64,000 nucleotides of DNA from Streptomyces coelicoflavus (GCF_003112555.1 NZ_BEWB01000002.1:558001-622000), one strand, 5' to 3'; positions 27,473 through 36,540 are shown, counted from the stretch's first letter. The notes: generated by a model not told the origin, from the letters alone. A program made the numbers and translations.

Positions 27473-29110
27473 GTGCAGTCCAAGCGCGACCAGGTACAGG
27501 CCCACAGCTTCATGATGGGCAGGCTCAGTTCGGGTCTGCTGACAGCCTCCCCGGACGCCCCGGAGAGCCCGCTGGGACGCACCACCCGCGGTGTCGTCTT
27601 CGGCCTGCTGTTCACCGTCCTGATCGGCGCCGGCACCGTGGTCTACGGGCTGCTGCGGCCCGGCGGGAACGACGGCTGGCGCGACGGCCCGCACCTGGTG
27701 GTCAACCGTGAGACCGGCGCCCGCTACCTGTGGACCGACACCGACGGCGTACTGCACCCGGTGCGCAACTACACCTCCGCGCGGCTGATCGGCGGATCCG
27801 ACCTGCCGACCGAGGACGTCGGCACCGCCTCGCTGCGGGGCGTTCCCGTCGGCGGTCCGGTCGGCATCCCCGGTGCCCCGGACGGCCTGCCCGCCGCCGG
27901 GCAACTCGACGGCGGGGCCTGGAACATGTGCGTCACCGGACCGGACGGCGCCGGTCCCAGTACCTCCGGCACGCCCACGTCCTCGGGCGTCGAGAAGGCC
28001 GGGGCCACGACGCTGGTGGCCGGCGCGCCCGTGGACGCCACGGCGATCGCGGCCGACCGCGGGGTGCTGGTGCGCGGCCCGGACGGGACGCGGTACCTGG
28101 TGTGGCGGGGCAGCAGGCTGCCGCTGGACGAGAAGTCCGACGCCCGCACCGCGCTCGGCTACGGCTCCGTGTCGGCGGCGCCGGTCTCGGCGGCCTTCCT
28201 GGACGCACTGGCCCCCGGCCCCGCGCTGCGCTCGCCCGACGTGCCCGGACGCGGCGGCGAGGGCCCGGAGCTGGGCGGCGAGGCCACCCGCGTCGGCCAG
28301 GTCTTCGAGGTGAGTGTGCCCGGCGGCGCGAGCACGTACCACCTGCTGCACGAGGAGGGCCTGGTGCCGCTGACCCGGCTCGGCGCCGCCCTGGTGCTGG
28401 GCGACCCGGCGACCCAGAAGGACGCCTACCGGGGCGAGTCGCCCGAGGCGCGCACGGTCGGCGCCGACGCGCTGCGCGAGCACCGGGCCGAGGGAGCCGG
28501 CCGGCCGGGCACGGCGGGACTGCCGGACGCGCCCCCCGTCCCGCAGTCCGTGCCGCGGGGCAGCGCGCTGTGCGCCCAGGTGGACGGCGGCGACGGCGGT
28601 GCCCGCATCGGCTCGGTGCTGGCCCCGCTGACCGGACTCGCCCCGGTCGCCGTGTCGGAGGGCACCGCCGACCCCGTGCGCGAGGCCTGCGTACCGACCG
28701 ACGCCACCGTCGTACGGCCCGGCCACGGCGCCCTGGTGCGGGCGCTGCACGCGAGTGGCGCCGCCCACGCCGGCACCACCTACCTGGTCGCCGAGAACGG
28801 GGTGAAGTACCGGGTGCCCGCCGACGACACCCTCCGGGCGCTCGGGTACACCACCGGCGACATCGACTCCGTGCCCGCGCCGCTGCTCGCGGCACTGCCC
28901 ACCGGCGCGGACCTCGACCCGGACGCCGCCTCCGGCGCCGCGAAGGTACGGGTCACGGCGCCCGACTGCGAGGGGGCCGCGCAGCGGGAGGAGCCGGACC
29001 CGGGACAGAAGGCCGAGGCCGCGAGCCTCGTCACAGGAAGCCCGTCCGCCACGTCGGGCACAGCGGACACCGCGCCCCGAGCCCGACAAGAGGGTCAAAG
29101 GGATTTCTGA
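27473..29110 (+). CDS. eccB: Type VII secretion protein EccB
   Basis: This 545-aa protein has the EccB N-terminal signature DQVQAHSFMMGRLSSGLL on the cytosolic side, one membrane helix about residues 40-61, and a long extracytoplasmic part. That part has repeated 'x-G-V/L-Y-x-V' lobes (HLVVNRETGARYLW, GVLVRGPDGTRYLVW, TTYLVAENGVKYRVP) and a few Cys residues (CVTG, LCAQ, ACVP, DCEG) that could pair. GTG 27473 follows GAGGAGAGG. EccB assembles with EccC and EccD in the ESX membrane complex. No EccE is present in this window. Confidence 0.93.
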   Translation: MQSKRDQVQAHSFMMGRLSSGLLTASPDAPESPLGRTTRGVVFGLLFTVLIGAGTVVYGLLRPGGNDGWRDGPHLVVNRETGARYLWTDTDGVLHPVRNYTSARLIGGSDLPTEDVGTASLRGVPVGGPVGIPGAPDGLPAAGQLDGGAWNMCVTGPDGAGPSTSGTPTSSGVEKAGATTLVAGAPVDATAIAADRGVLVRGPDGTRYLVWRGSRLPLDEKSDARTALGYGSVSAAPVSAAFLDALAPGPALRSPDVPGRGGEGPELGGEATRVGQVFEVSVPGGASTYHLLHEEGLVPLTRLGAALVLGDPATQKDAYRGESPEARTVGADALREHRAEGAGRPGTAGLPDAPPVPQSVPRGSALCAQVDGGDGGARIGSVLAPLTGLAPVAVSEGTADPVREACVPTDATVVRPGHGALVRALHASGAAHAGTTYLVAENGVKYRVPADDTLRALGYTTGDIDSVPAPLLAALPTGADLDPDAASGAAKVRVTAPDCEGAAQREEPDPGQKAEAASLVTGSPSATSGTADTAPRARQEGQRDF

Positions 29111-29569
29111 AGACGCAAGAGGGCGAAAACAAGGGCGATTTCCGGTCCGTGTGGTCGCCGCGGTCATTCGCCGACGTGCATTTCGGTCTTTGTGGTCGCG
29201 GCCGAAGCCCGGCTCGGAAATCCACGCTGCTGTTCCGTGAATTGACCGTATTCGCCCTCATGTCGCGTCCGTGGTCGGTGCGGCGCCCGTTTCCGGTGAC
29301 CGTTTGCCGCTCGGGAGCGCCCGAATGACGCCCGCATCGAACTGTGTGTCCCGGCGGATGCCACATGACGGACAGTCCGCCCGGCTCGGCCGTTCATCTG
29401 CTCGAAACCTTTGGTCAACCACCTTGCTCCAGACATATTTCGGACCGCCGGGCGAACTCTGAAAAGTATCGCCGCGCGTTGCGCGGAAGAGGCGGTTCTA
29501 CTTAGCCTCAGCGGGCAACGGTGCGACGTGATCGCTCGAATGCGATCGCTCGAACGAAGGGAGCGCGAC
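29111..29569. promoter_or_regulatory. 459-bp leader of the esx/giant-protein cassette
   Basis: This is the longest intergenic gap of the locus and distinctly AT-richer than its surroundings. Near its 3' end a plausible promoter TTGCGC (29479-29484)-18 bp-TAGCCT (29503-29508) precedes the first Esx-like gene. A direct repeat GATCGCTCGAA (29530-29540 and 29544-29554) lies between that promoter and ATG 29570. No ORF with a credible start was seen. Confidence 0.45.
29530..29554. repeat. 11-bp direct repeat with 14-bp period before the esx cassette
   Basis: GATCGCTCGAA occurs at 29530-29540 and again at 29544-29554, separated by TGC, just upstream of the ribosome-binding site. Its position, downstream of the candidate promoter, would suit a repressor site or a 5'-UTR element. 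Confidence 0.5.
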
Positions 29570-29905
29570 ATGGCGGACAGTGCCGCAAGGAAAGCGGACT
29601 ATGCCAAGGGCTTGGGGGGCGTCTCGTCCCTGGAGTCGGCCCGGAGCCAGGTGGAGAGGATCCAGAACAACGTCGCCGAGATCGCCTCGCGTTCCGGCGT
29701 CGGCGGCGACGAGGGCCAGGCCCTGCTGAAGCTCTTCCGCAGCTGGAACACGGAGGCCCAGACGGTCGTCGTCCAGATCAGCAAGATGATCGACGCCCTC
29801 CAGGAGAACGTCACCTCCGCCAACCGCCTGGCGCAGGAGAACCAGGACCTCACCGAGGTCCTCAACAGCAAGACCAGTCAGGGCGTCTTCCAGGCGCTGC
29901 TCTGA
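29570..29905 (+). CDS. Small helical Esx/WXG100-like protein (WNT variant)
   Basis: This 111-aa all-helical protein has the size and hairpin pattern of Esx proteins. A Trp in the predicted turn (FRSWNTEAQTVVV) occupies the WXG position, although the third residue is Thr rather than Gly. ATG 29570 follows AAGGGAG at good spacing. It is the first gene of the cassette, 88 bp before a clear WXG100 gene, so the two could be the EsxB/EsxA-like heterodimer. No clear C-terminal YxxxD/E signal is visible. Confidence 0.72.
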   Translation: MADSAARKADYAKGLGGVSSLESARSQVERIQNNVAEIASRSGVGGDEGQALLKLFRSWNTEAQTVVVQISKMIDALQENVTSANRLAQENQDLTEVLNSKTSQGVFQALL

Positions 29906-29993
29906 CGCGTCCGGCGCGGTGCGGCCCCCAGCGACGCCGCACTGTTCGTGCTTCCCCGGACGCGAGGCGTCCGGCCACCCGAGAGGAGACGTC

Positions 29994-30302
29994 ATGGCCG
30001 ACGGCATCATCGACGTGCAGTACCCCGTGGTCCGCAAGGCCGTCGAGGAGTTGACGGACCAGACACAGCAGATCATCAACACCCTCAACAACCTGGAGGA
30101 CGAGCTGCGGCCGCTCGTCGCGTCCTGGGAGGGTGCGGACCAGGAGATGTACCGGCGGGTGCAGATGGAGTGGGACCAGGCCACCAAGAACATGGCCACC
30201 CTGCTCAACGACAACGGCACGCTGATCCAGTCCATCCACGACAACCACTCCCGTGACGAGCGCCGCAGCGCCGACAACTGGGGCAACGTGCGGGCGCGTT
30301 AA
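29994..30302 (+). CDS. WXG100-family protein (EsxA-like)
   Basis: This 102-aa protein has two predicted helices around a canonical Trp-x-Gly turn (VASWEGADQEMYRRV), the hallmark of ESX substrates and EsxA/EsxB partners. ATG 29994 follows GAGAGGAG at 5-6 nt spacing. Esx dimers are exported by EccC-driven channels and are required for co-export of larger substrates. It lies directly downstream of the WNT-type protein and upstream of the larger cassette genes. Confidence 0.88.
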   Translation: MADGIIDVQYPVVRKAVEELTDQTQQIINTLNNLEDELRPLVASWEGADQEMYRRVQMEWDQATKNMATLLNDNGTLIQSIHDNHSRDERRSADNWGNVRAR

Positions 30303-30436
30303 GAACCGCCGCCCCGTCCCGCTTCCGTCCGGACGGCGGAGCGGCGGGCGGCACGCCGCGGCGGTCACGCGGCGGCGTGCCCTCGCCGTTCCGCGGTCCG
30401 CCCCCCGTCAGGCACCGAGCGGCAGGAGAGCTTCCG

Positions 30437-30907
30437 ATGGCCGACAACCCCACAGACATCAAGCACTTCGACCTGTCCGCGATGGAGAACTTCCGCGACT
30501 ACGAGGTGGACCGGGCGTACAAGGACGCCAAGAGGCACCGCGAAGGCGGCGGGGAGGGCGACCCCCGCACGCTCGGCGACCTCGTCGACGGCCACACCAC
30601 CGCGGACAACCTCGACCAGAACCAGCAACTGCTGCGTATCGGCAAGATGGCCACCGACGGGCGGATCTCGGGGCCCAAGCTGCTCGAAGGCGTCCGGGAG
30701 GCCGCCACGGCCCTCGACAAGCTCCTCGGCGATCAGATCGACCTGTACAAGGAGCTGCAGGACGCGCTCACCGACACCATCGAGGGGGCGCGCAAGACAC
30801 AGGCCAAGAACCTGGACGCGATCGACGCCCAGACGCTGCTCCAGCACTTCGACGAGGTCGACACCCTCACCGCCGGCGGCAGCGGCGAGGGCGACTCCGA
30901 CTCCTAG
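30437..30907 (+). CDS. Uncharacterised helical protein of the T7SS cassette
   Basis: I do not recognise this 156-aa protein. It is hydrophilic and predicted helical, with a charged middle (KDAKRHREGGGEGDP) and two long amphipathic helices in the second half (EGVREAATALDKLLGDQIDLYKE and onward). It has no membrane segment, Trp-x-Gly or Cys. ATG 30437 follows AGGAGAG. Its place between the WXG100 gene and the large WXG-repeat gene suggests an Esx-like partner or chaperone, but this is inference from position and size. Confidence 0.7.
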   Translation: MADNPTDIKHFDLSAMENFRDYEVDRAYKDAKRHREGGGEGDPRTLGDLVDGHTTADNLDQNQQLLRIGKMATDGRISGPKLLEGVREAATALDKLLGDQIDLYKELQDALTDTIEGARKTQAKNLDAIDAQTLLQHFDEVDTLTAGGSGEGDSDS

Positions 30908-30972
30908 AGAACCCGTGCCGCGCGACAGGCGTGTCGCGTGCCGCACGACAACCCGACCAGAGAGGGCGCCCG

Positions 30973-33900
30973 GTGGTCGACCGTTACGACGCGGACTCCA
31001 TAGACAACGTCAACAAGTACGAGGACGCCACGGACGCGTCGTCCGACGTCTGGGCGGGCCTGGTCACGCACATCACCGGCTACCCGGTGCCGGAACGCAG
31101 CACCGTCTTCGACACCCTCCGCTCCGACCACGGCGGCAAGCTGTTCCGGATGGACATCAGGGACCGCGGCCTCGGCTCGTTCGTCGAGGACGCGTCCGGC
31201 TTCCTGCAGAACACCGGCGAGGACTACGACATCTGGTTCTTCGACGGCGGCAAGAAGACCCAGATCAAGCAGGCCAGGATCGTCTTCGAGGGACGGGTGA
31301 AGGCGGGCGACGAGCTGATCTTCGCCGACCCCGGGACGGACGACGTCGCCAACGCCTCCGTGCGCGAGGGCAACGAGTTCAAGGACTACAACAAGGACGA
31401 GATGAGCACCGTCACCCTCGCCCGCTACATGAACGGGCCGCGGACGGCGCTCCTCGAACTGCTCGGCGGAAACACGGCGGACGCCCGCTTCAGCAACCTC
31501 GGCGTGGCCGAGGACGCCTCGGTCGACCTCAACTCCTTCGACACCACCGGCCGGGCCTTCGACTTCGCGGCCCAGTTCTTCCGGGACCAGGGGCCCAAGA
31601 TCAAGGAGTGGGAGGAGGCCCTCGGCCGGGAGGACGCGACCTGGAAGGGCGAGGCCGCGGAGGTCTTCCGCAGCCTGCTGACGAAGATCCGTGAGAACTA
31701 CGACGCGTACATCGACACGTTCGACGAGAAGCCCGGCACGGGCGAGGGCGACGGCACCGGGAAGACGGTGTACTCGCGCGCCCTCTCCCAGGCCCGCTCG
31801 GCACTGGAGGACGCGGCCGACAAACTGCTGGACGCGTGGATCACCTGGGCCAACTCGGACTACTACGACCCGCACCGGGTGCTGCGGTACGTCCTGGACG
31901 ACCTGGCCCAGTGGGTGGACACCAACAACGTCGCCAACACGGACATCAAGACGACCTACTCGGCGTACTCCTCGACCACCTACCACGACCCCCGCGAGGG
32001 CTTCACCCAGAACCACCCCGAGTACGGCGACCTCACCGACATCGCCAACTGGGCGAAGGTCGGCGACAAGGCCGTACAGATCTGGAGCCGCGGCGTCGAC
32101 GAGTACCTCGTCAAGCCCGCCCGGACCGTGCAGTCCACGCTGAACAACACCTTCCTGGACCTGGGCGGAGACTTCACCGAGAACCTCCCGGAGCCGAAGT
32201 CGACCAGCACGGCCTCGCAGGAGTACGAGGAGCGCAAGGCCGAGGAGGCCCAGGAGGAGATCAACCGGCAGAACGAGGAGAACCGCCGCTACCAGGACGA
32301 GCTGCGCGAGGAGCAGGAACGGCAGCGCGAGGAGGACCGGAAGTACCAGGACGAGCTGCGGGAGGAGCAGAACCGGCAGCGCGAGGAGGACCAGCGGGCC
32401 CAGGACGAGCTGCGGGAGGAGCAGAACCGGCAGCGCGAGGAGGACCAGCGGGCCCAGGACGAACTCCGGGAGGAGCAGAACCGGCAGCGCGACGAGGACC
32501 GCGACTACCAGGACGAGCTGCGCGAGGAGCAGGAACGGCAGCGCGAGGAGGACCGGAAGTACCAGGACGAACTCCGCGCCGAGCAGGAGAAGCAGGCCGA
32601 CGAGGCCCAGGAGCAACTGCGGACGCTGAACGACCCCTCGGCCACGGACCTCGGCGGCCTCGACGACCTGCTGAACCGGGACCTCCCGGTCACCGAGAGC
32701 CTCGGCGACATGGGCGGCCTCAACGGCGGTCCCGGTGACGCCGGCAGCGCGCTCACCGACGACCTCGGCAACCTCGGCGCGGTGAACGGCGGACCCGGCG
32801 GCGGCCCGGCCACCGACGACCTCGGCAACCTCGGCGACGCCAACAACGCGGTGAACGAGAGCCTCGCGGGCCTCGGCGGCGGCCCGGACGGCAACCCGGG
32901 GGGCGGCCAACCCGCGGTCGTGCCCCCGCCGGCGAACCTGGGCAGCCTCGGCGGTCTCAACTCCGGTGGCGGCGGCACGCGGCTGCCGAACGAGCGCACC
33001 CCGGGCCTCGTCGACGGCAACCCCGTCGCACGGTTCCCGGACGGCAGCAGCACCAGCTTCGACCCCGACACCGGCCTGCTGACCACCACCGGCCCCGACG
33101 GCTCGACCACCACCACGGACCTGGGCAACGGCCTGCGGGTGACCAACCCGGACGGCTCGGTCACCTCGCTCACCGACGACGGCAAGCTCGCCACGACGTT
33201 CCCGGACGGCCGTACGGAGACCATCGACCCGTCGACGGGTCAGGCGGTGACGACGCGTCCGGACGGTTCGACGACGACGACGGATCTGGGGAGTCTCGGT
33301 GGGTTGAACGGTGGTGGCGGTGGTGGGGTGTTGGACATGCCGACGGGTGGCAGTACGCAGTTGTCGGGTGGTGATCTGACCAGTCGGTTCCCGGACGGGA
33401 GCAGTTCGAGTTTTGATCCGGATTCGGGGTTGTTGACGTCGACGGGTCCGGACGGTGGGACGTCGACCGTGGATCTGGGTGATGGTGTGCGGGTGACGAA
33501 TCCGGATGGTTCGGTGACGTCGTTGGGTGAGGACGGGAGTCTGACGACGAGGTTCCCGGACGGTACGACGCAGAGTGTGGATCCGTCGACGGGTCAGGCG
33601 GTGACGACGCGTCCGGACGGTTCGACGACCACGACGGACCTGGGGAGCCTCGGCGGCCTCAACGGCCAGAGCGGTCAGGGCGGCCCCGGCTCCCCGGGCG
33701 ACCTGCAGACCCAGTCGAACGGGGACCTCGCCGGCCTCGGCGACCTCGACCTGGGCAGCCTCGACGGCCTGAACGCCGGTGGCGGCTCCGGGCTTCAGAC
33801 ACCCACGGGCGGGGACACGTCGCTGGCCGGCGACGACCTGCTCACCCGGTTCCCGGACGGCACCCGGGCGACGTTCGACACCCAGACCGGGATGCTGACC

Positions 33901-34776
33901 GCCACCAACCCGGACGGGTCCGTCACCACCACCGACCTCACCCACGGCGCGCGGGTGACCAACCCCGACGGTTCCGTCACCTCCCTCGACAACGGCCAGT
34001 TGACCACCGACTTTCCGGACGGCAGCACCCAGGTCGTCGATCCGGAGACCGGCATCGCCACCGTCACCGACGCGCAGGGCCACACCGAGACGGTGAACCT
34101 GCACGACCTCAACACGGGCAACGGTCCGACCTCCTCGGACGGTACGGGTCTCCTCGACGAACTCGGCTCGCTCGACGGTCTCGGCTCGCTCGACGGGCCC
34201 GGGGGCAGCGGTGGCGTCGGCGGCGGCATCAGTACCGAGACCCTCTCCGCCCCCGACCTCGGCCTGGGCAACGGGGGTTCGCTCGCCTCCGCCACCGGCG
34301 GCGGACTCACCGCCGGCGCCTCCGTCGGCTCCGACGGCCTCCTCACCGGCACCGCGGCCCCGCTGTCCGACGGCGCCACCACCGGGGCCGGAGGCACCCC
34401 GCTCGCCCCGGCCGCCGGGGGCGGAACGGCCGGAGCCCCGGGCATGCCCGGCACCCCCGGCATGCCGATGGGCGGCATGGGCGGCATGGGAGGCGGCGGC
34501 GAGAAGGGCAACGGCGAACGGGTGCGGGCCGTCCTGGTCGACGCCGCCGAGGAGAGCGAGCGCCGCAACCGCAGGCGGCGCAGCCCCTGGAACCGCCAGG
34601 AGGACAGCGACACCTTCCTGGCCCCGGCGTCCCGCGTCGCCACCACCGGCGGCGACTCCCCCGAGCAGGAGCCGGGCCAGAGCCGCGGAGTCACGACGTC
34701 CGCCGACTACCTGGAGGAGGACGCGGACGTGTGGGGCACCGAGGACGGCGGCACCCCGGCCGTCATCGGACGGTGA
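30973..34776 (+). CDS. Large WXG-like, coiled-coil and PDG-repeat protein, probable T7SS substrate
   Basis: This is a 1,267-aa multi-part protein. Residues 1-420 are predicted helical with a Trp-x-Gly turn (EDATWKGEAAEVFRSLL, near 220), resembling proteins I recall named AAWKG family. Residues about 440-547 are six exact-length 18-residue coiled-coil repeats (YQDELREEQERQREEDRK type). Residues about 555-680 are Gly/Asn/Leu linkers. Residues about 685-1045 are three copies of a roughly 120-residue block of RFPDGS...DPxTG...VTNPDGSVTSL repeats. The C-terminus is Gly/Met-rich then basic (ERRNRRRRSPW). GTG 30973 has GAGGG upstream. No signal peptide, membrane segment or Cys is seen, so T7SS export is the likely route (inference). 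Confidence 0.8.
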   Translation: MVDRYDADSIDNVNKYEDATDASSDVWAGLVTHITGYPVPERSTVFDTLRSDHGGKLFRMDIRDRGLGSFVEDASGFLQNTGEDYDIWFFDGGKKTQIKQARIVFEGRVKAGDELIFADPGTDDVANASVREGNEFKDYNKDEMSTVTLARYMNGPRTALLELLGGNTADARFSNLGVAEDASVDLNSFDTTGRAFDFAAQFFRDQGPKIKEWEEALGREDATWKGEAAEVFRSLLTKIRENYDAYIDTFDEKPGTGEGDGTGKTVYSRALSQARSALEDAADKLLDAWITWANSDYYDPHRVLRYVLDDLAQWVDTNNVANTDIKTTYSAYSSTTYHDPREGFTQNHPEYGDLTDIANWAKVGDKAVQIWSRGVDEYLVKPARTVQSTLNNTFLDLGGDFTENLPEPKSTSTASQEYEERKAEEAQEEINRQNEENRRYQDELREEQERQREEDRKYQDELREEQNRQREEDQRAQDELREEQNRQREEDQRAQDELREEQNRQRDEDRDYQDELREEQERQREEDRKYQDELRAEQEKQADEAQEQLRTLNDPSATDLGGLDDLLNRDLPVTESLGDMGGLNGGPGDAGSALTDDLGNLGAVNGGPGGGPATDDLGNLGDANNAVNESLAGLGGGPDGNPGGGQPAVVPPPANLGSLGGLNSGGGGTRLPNERTPGLVDGNPVARFPDGSSTSFDPDTGLLTTTGPDGSTTTTDLGNGLRVTNPDGSVTSLTDDGKLATTFPDGRTETIDPSTGQAVTTRPDGSTTTTDLGSLGGLNGGGGGGVLDMPTGGSTQLSGGDLTSRFPDGSSSSFDPDSGLLTSTGPDGGTSTVDLGDGVRVTNPDGSVTSLGEDGSLTTRFPDGTTQSVDPSTGQAVTTRPDGSTTTTDLGSLGGLNGQSGQGGPGSPGDLQTQSNGDLAGLGDLDLGSLDGLNAGGGSGLQTPTGGDTSLAGDDLLTRFPDGTRATFDTQTGMLTATNPDGSVTTTDLTHGARVTNPDGSVTSLDNGQLTTDFPDGSTQVVDPETGIATVTDAQGHTETVNLHDLNTGNGPTSSDGTGLLDELGSLDGLGSLDGPGGSGGVGGGISTETLSAPDLGLGNGGSLASATGGGLTAGASVGSDGLLTGTAAPLSDGATTGAGGTPLAPAAGGGTAGAPGMPGTPGMPMGGMGGMGGGGEKGNGERVRAVLVDAAEESERRNRRRRSPWNRQEDSDTFLAPASRVATTGGDSPEQEPGQSRGVTTSADYLEEDADVWGTEDGGTPAVIGR
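32290..32613 (+). repeat. Six 54-bp tandem repeats encoding 18-residue coiled-coil units
   Basis: Six consecutive 54-bp units encode (Y/A)QDELREEQ(E/N)RQREED variants, rich in Glu, Arg and Gln. They predict a continuous charged helix of about 108 residues. Units are close to identical at DNA level, which favours slippage or recombination changes in copy number. Confidence 0.92.
33024..34110 (+). repeat. Three large PDG-repeat blocks
   Basis: Three blocks of about 120 residues begin with RFPDG(S/T), run through D(P/T)xTGxLT and (N/G)PDGSVT, and end with a Gly-rich linker (SLGGLNG). They resemble beta-strand/turn repeats of surface proteins. Block 2 (about 33230-33660) is written with a different codon set from its neighbours. 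Confidence 0.85.
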
Positions 34777-34900
34777 CGGCCGGGCGGTCGGCCGCCGCGG
34801 ACGGTGCCGGGAGAGCAACGCCACCCGGTCCCCGGCTGCCGCGACCGGCACCCCACCAGGCAAGATCGACCGTGCAGCCACAGGACTTCAGGGAGCGGAC

Positions 34901-35356
34901 GTGACGGAACCACTGGAACAGCGGCTGGAGAAGGCCATGGCCGAGCTCCGGTCCGCCCAGGAGGCGGTCGAGCGTACCGAACGCGAGCTGCGGCAGGCCT
35001 CGTTCGCGGTGCTCTCCTCCGACCGTGCCGTCCGCGTCACCGTGGGCGCCCAGGGCGCGCTGACCGGCATCGACTTCCTGGAGCACAAGTACCGCGACAT
35101 GTCCCCCCAGGAGCTGGCCGCCAGCGTCCTGGAGGCGGCGAACGCGGCGCAGCAGAAGATGAACCGGCACGTGATGAAGGCGATGACGCCCTTCACGGAA
35201 CCCAGCAGCGAGGTGCCCGAGCTGAAGGGCTTCGAGCTGGACTGGGAGCGGATCTTCGGTCCCGGGGTGCTGGAGAAGGACGACGAGGACACGGCCCGCG
35301 CGGACGGCCCGGCGCCGGGCTGGCGCGACGCGCTCGACGAGGACGGGGAGGACTGA
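34901..35356 (+). CDS. YbaB/EbfC-family protein (EspL-like)
   Basis: This 151-aa protein has an N-terminal helix with heptads (EQRLEKAMAELRSAQEAVERTE) and a central antiparallel sheet (VRVTVGAQGALTGIDF). A helical C-terminus follows (ASVLEAANAAQQKMN), then an acidic tail. This is the YbaB/EbfC fold; the mycobacterial ESX-1 accessory protein EspL belongs to the same family. GTG 34901 follows GGGAG. Two bases separate its stop from the next start, so it is co-translated with the WXG protein at 35358. Likely role: cytosolic partner or chaperone for cassette substrates. Confidence 0.85.
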   Translation: MTEPLEQRLEKAMAELRSAQEAVERTERELRQASFAVLSSDRAVRVTVGAQGALTGIDFLEHKYRDMSPQELAASVLEAANAAQQKMNRHVMKAMTPFTEPSSEVPELKGFELDWERIFGPGVLEKDDEDTARADGPAPGWRDALDEDGED

Positions 35357-35357
35357 C

Positions 35358-35747
35358 ATGGGGCAGCGCTACTACGTCGACCCGGCGCGCATCGAGGCCC
35401 TCAGCGGGCAGTTGGAAGAGATCGCCACGCTGGCCAGGAGCATGACCGAGGAGTTCCTCGACGGCCTGGCTCCCACCGTCTCGTGGCCCGGCACGTCGGG
35501 GGACTTCGCGGAGAAGGCCAAGCCGCAGGAGCAGAAGGAGCGGCAGGTCACCAAGGACACCATGATGTCCGTCCGCGACGCGCTGGTGAGCATCACCGAC
35601 GCCACGCTCAGCCAGGTCAAGCTCATGGAGGACACCCGGGACCGCAACCTGGAGGACATCGAGCGCAACACCAACCGGATCGAGACCGACGGCTTCGGTC
35701 TCGGCGGCTCGGGCGGCGGTGACACGGGCGGGCATGGCCGCCACTGA
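35358..35747 (+). CDS. WXG100-like protein (WPG) upstream of the giant gene
   Basis: This 129-aa protein has two predicted helices around a Trp-Pro-Gly turn (PTVSWPGTSGDFAEK), which fits the WXG hairpin, followed by a Gly/Asp/His-rich tail. ATG 35358 lies one base after the previous stop, with GGGGAGG upstream. It is the last small gene before the giant ORF (84 bp gap) and may be the dedicated Esx-type partner that carries the giant product to EccC (inference). Confidence 0.82.
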   Translation: MGQRYYVDPARIEALSGQLEEIATLARSMTEEFLDGLAPTVSWPGTSGDFAEKAKPQEQKERQVTKDTMMSVRDALVSITDATLSQVKLMEDTRDRNLEDIERNTNRIETDGFGLGGSGGGDTGGHGRH

Positions 35748-35831
35748 CCCGTCCGCCGCCGTGGACCGTTCCCGCCCCGTGCCGGGAACGGTCCCGCGGT
35801 GCTGCCCGCACGGCCCCGCGGGTGGTCGCCG

Positions 35832-36540
35832 ATGAGCATCATGCCCTCGCCCGAGGTCAACGCGATGATCTTCATCCTCACGGGAGAGCGGCTCATCGAC
35901 GCGGACGAGGACCTCGCCTACGAGAGCCGCGGGCCGTACGCCAGGCTGGGCCGCAAGATCGACCGGATGTCCGCGCTGATCCAGAAGTCGGTGCACGACA
36001 TCGGCCAGGCGATGCCGGACGACCTGTCGAAGGCGTACGCCGCCGCGATGGGCACCCTCACCGACGACGGCGGCCGGAACTACCTGCGGGAGTTCTCCGA
36101 GCAGCTCGACAAGATCGCCGAGGGCCGGCGCAAGACCTCCATGGACATCATGGAGTCCAAGTGGCAGGTGATCGCCGAGGTCATCCGGCTGCTCATCGAG
36201 ATCGCCATCTACCTGGCGCTGTCCTTCTTCACCGGCGGTGCCTCGGCCAGCCAGATCATGCTGGCCAAGATGCGCAGCCGGTTCTTCATCCTCTCCACGC
36301 TCAGCCACCTGCTCCAGCGGCTGCACATCGCGCCCTCGCTGACCGAGGCGTTCTCGGAGGCGTTCACCACCTTCGCGGTCCGGCTGGCGATGATGAACTT
36401 CGCCCCCGACGGCCGCCGTCCCGACGGCTTCGACTGGGGCCAGATCCTCAAGGACGGCGCGTTCGGTGCCGCGGCCGGCGGTCTCACCAGCATTTTCGCC
36501 GACTTCGCCCGCAAGATCGTCAGGGGCTACGACGACACCT
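35832..36540 (+). other. N-terminal T7SS-export-like helical domain of the giant protein
   Basis: Residues 1-236 are almost entirely helical: SIMPSPEVNAMIFILTGERL, then long amphipathic helices with DKIAEGRR, a hydrophobic hairpin (LLIEIAIYLALSFFTGGAS) and a second (FGAAAGGLTSIFADF). This resembles the N-terminal regions of CpnT-like and other actinobacterial T7SS-exported toxins. It has no Sec signal peptide. Export by the adjacent ESX machinery is inferred. Confidence 0.55.

Noticed and set aside
29411-29569. An upstream extension of the first Esx-like gene to GTG 29411
   Set aside because: It would add 53 atypical residues, run through the candidate promoter and direct repeat, and ignore the strong AAGGGAG site before ATG 29570.
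33024-34110. A CRISPR-like array
   Set aside because: The repeats are in-frame protein-coding blocks of about 360 bp with variable interiors, not short palindromic repeats with uniform spacers.
30904-34881. A 1,325-codon antisense frame over the WXG-repeat gene
   Set aside because: It mirrors the repeats of the plus-strand gene and reads as Arg/Thr/Val repeats; a shadow.
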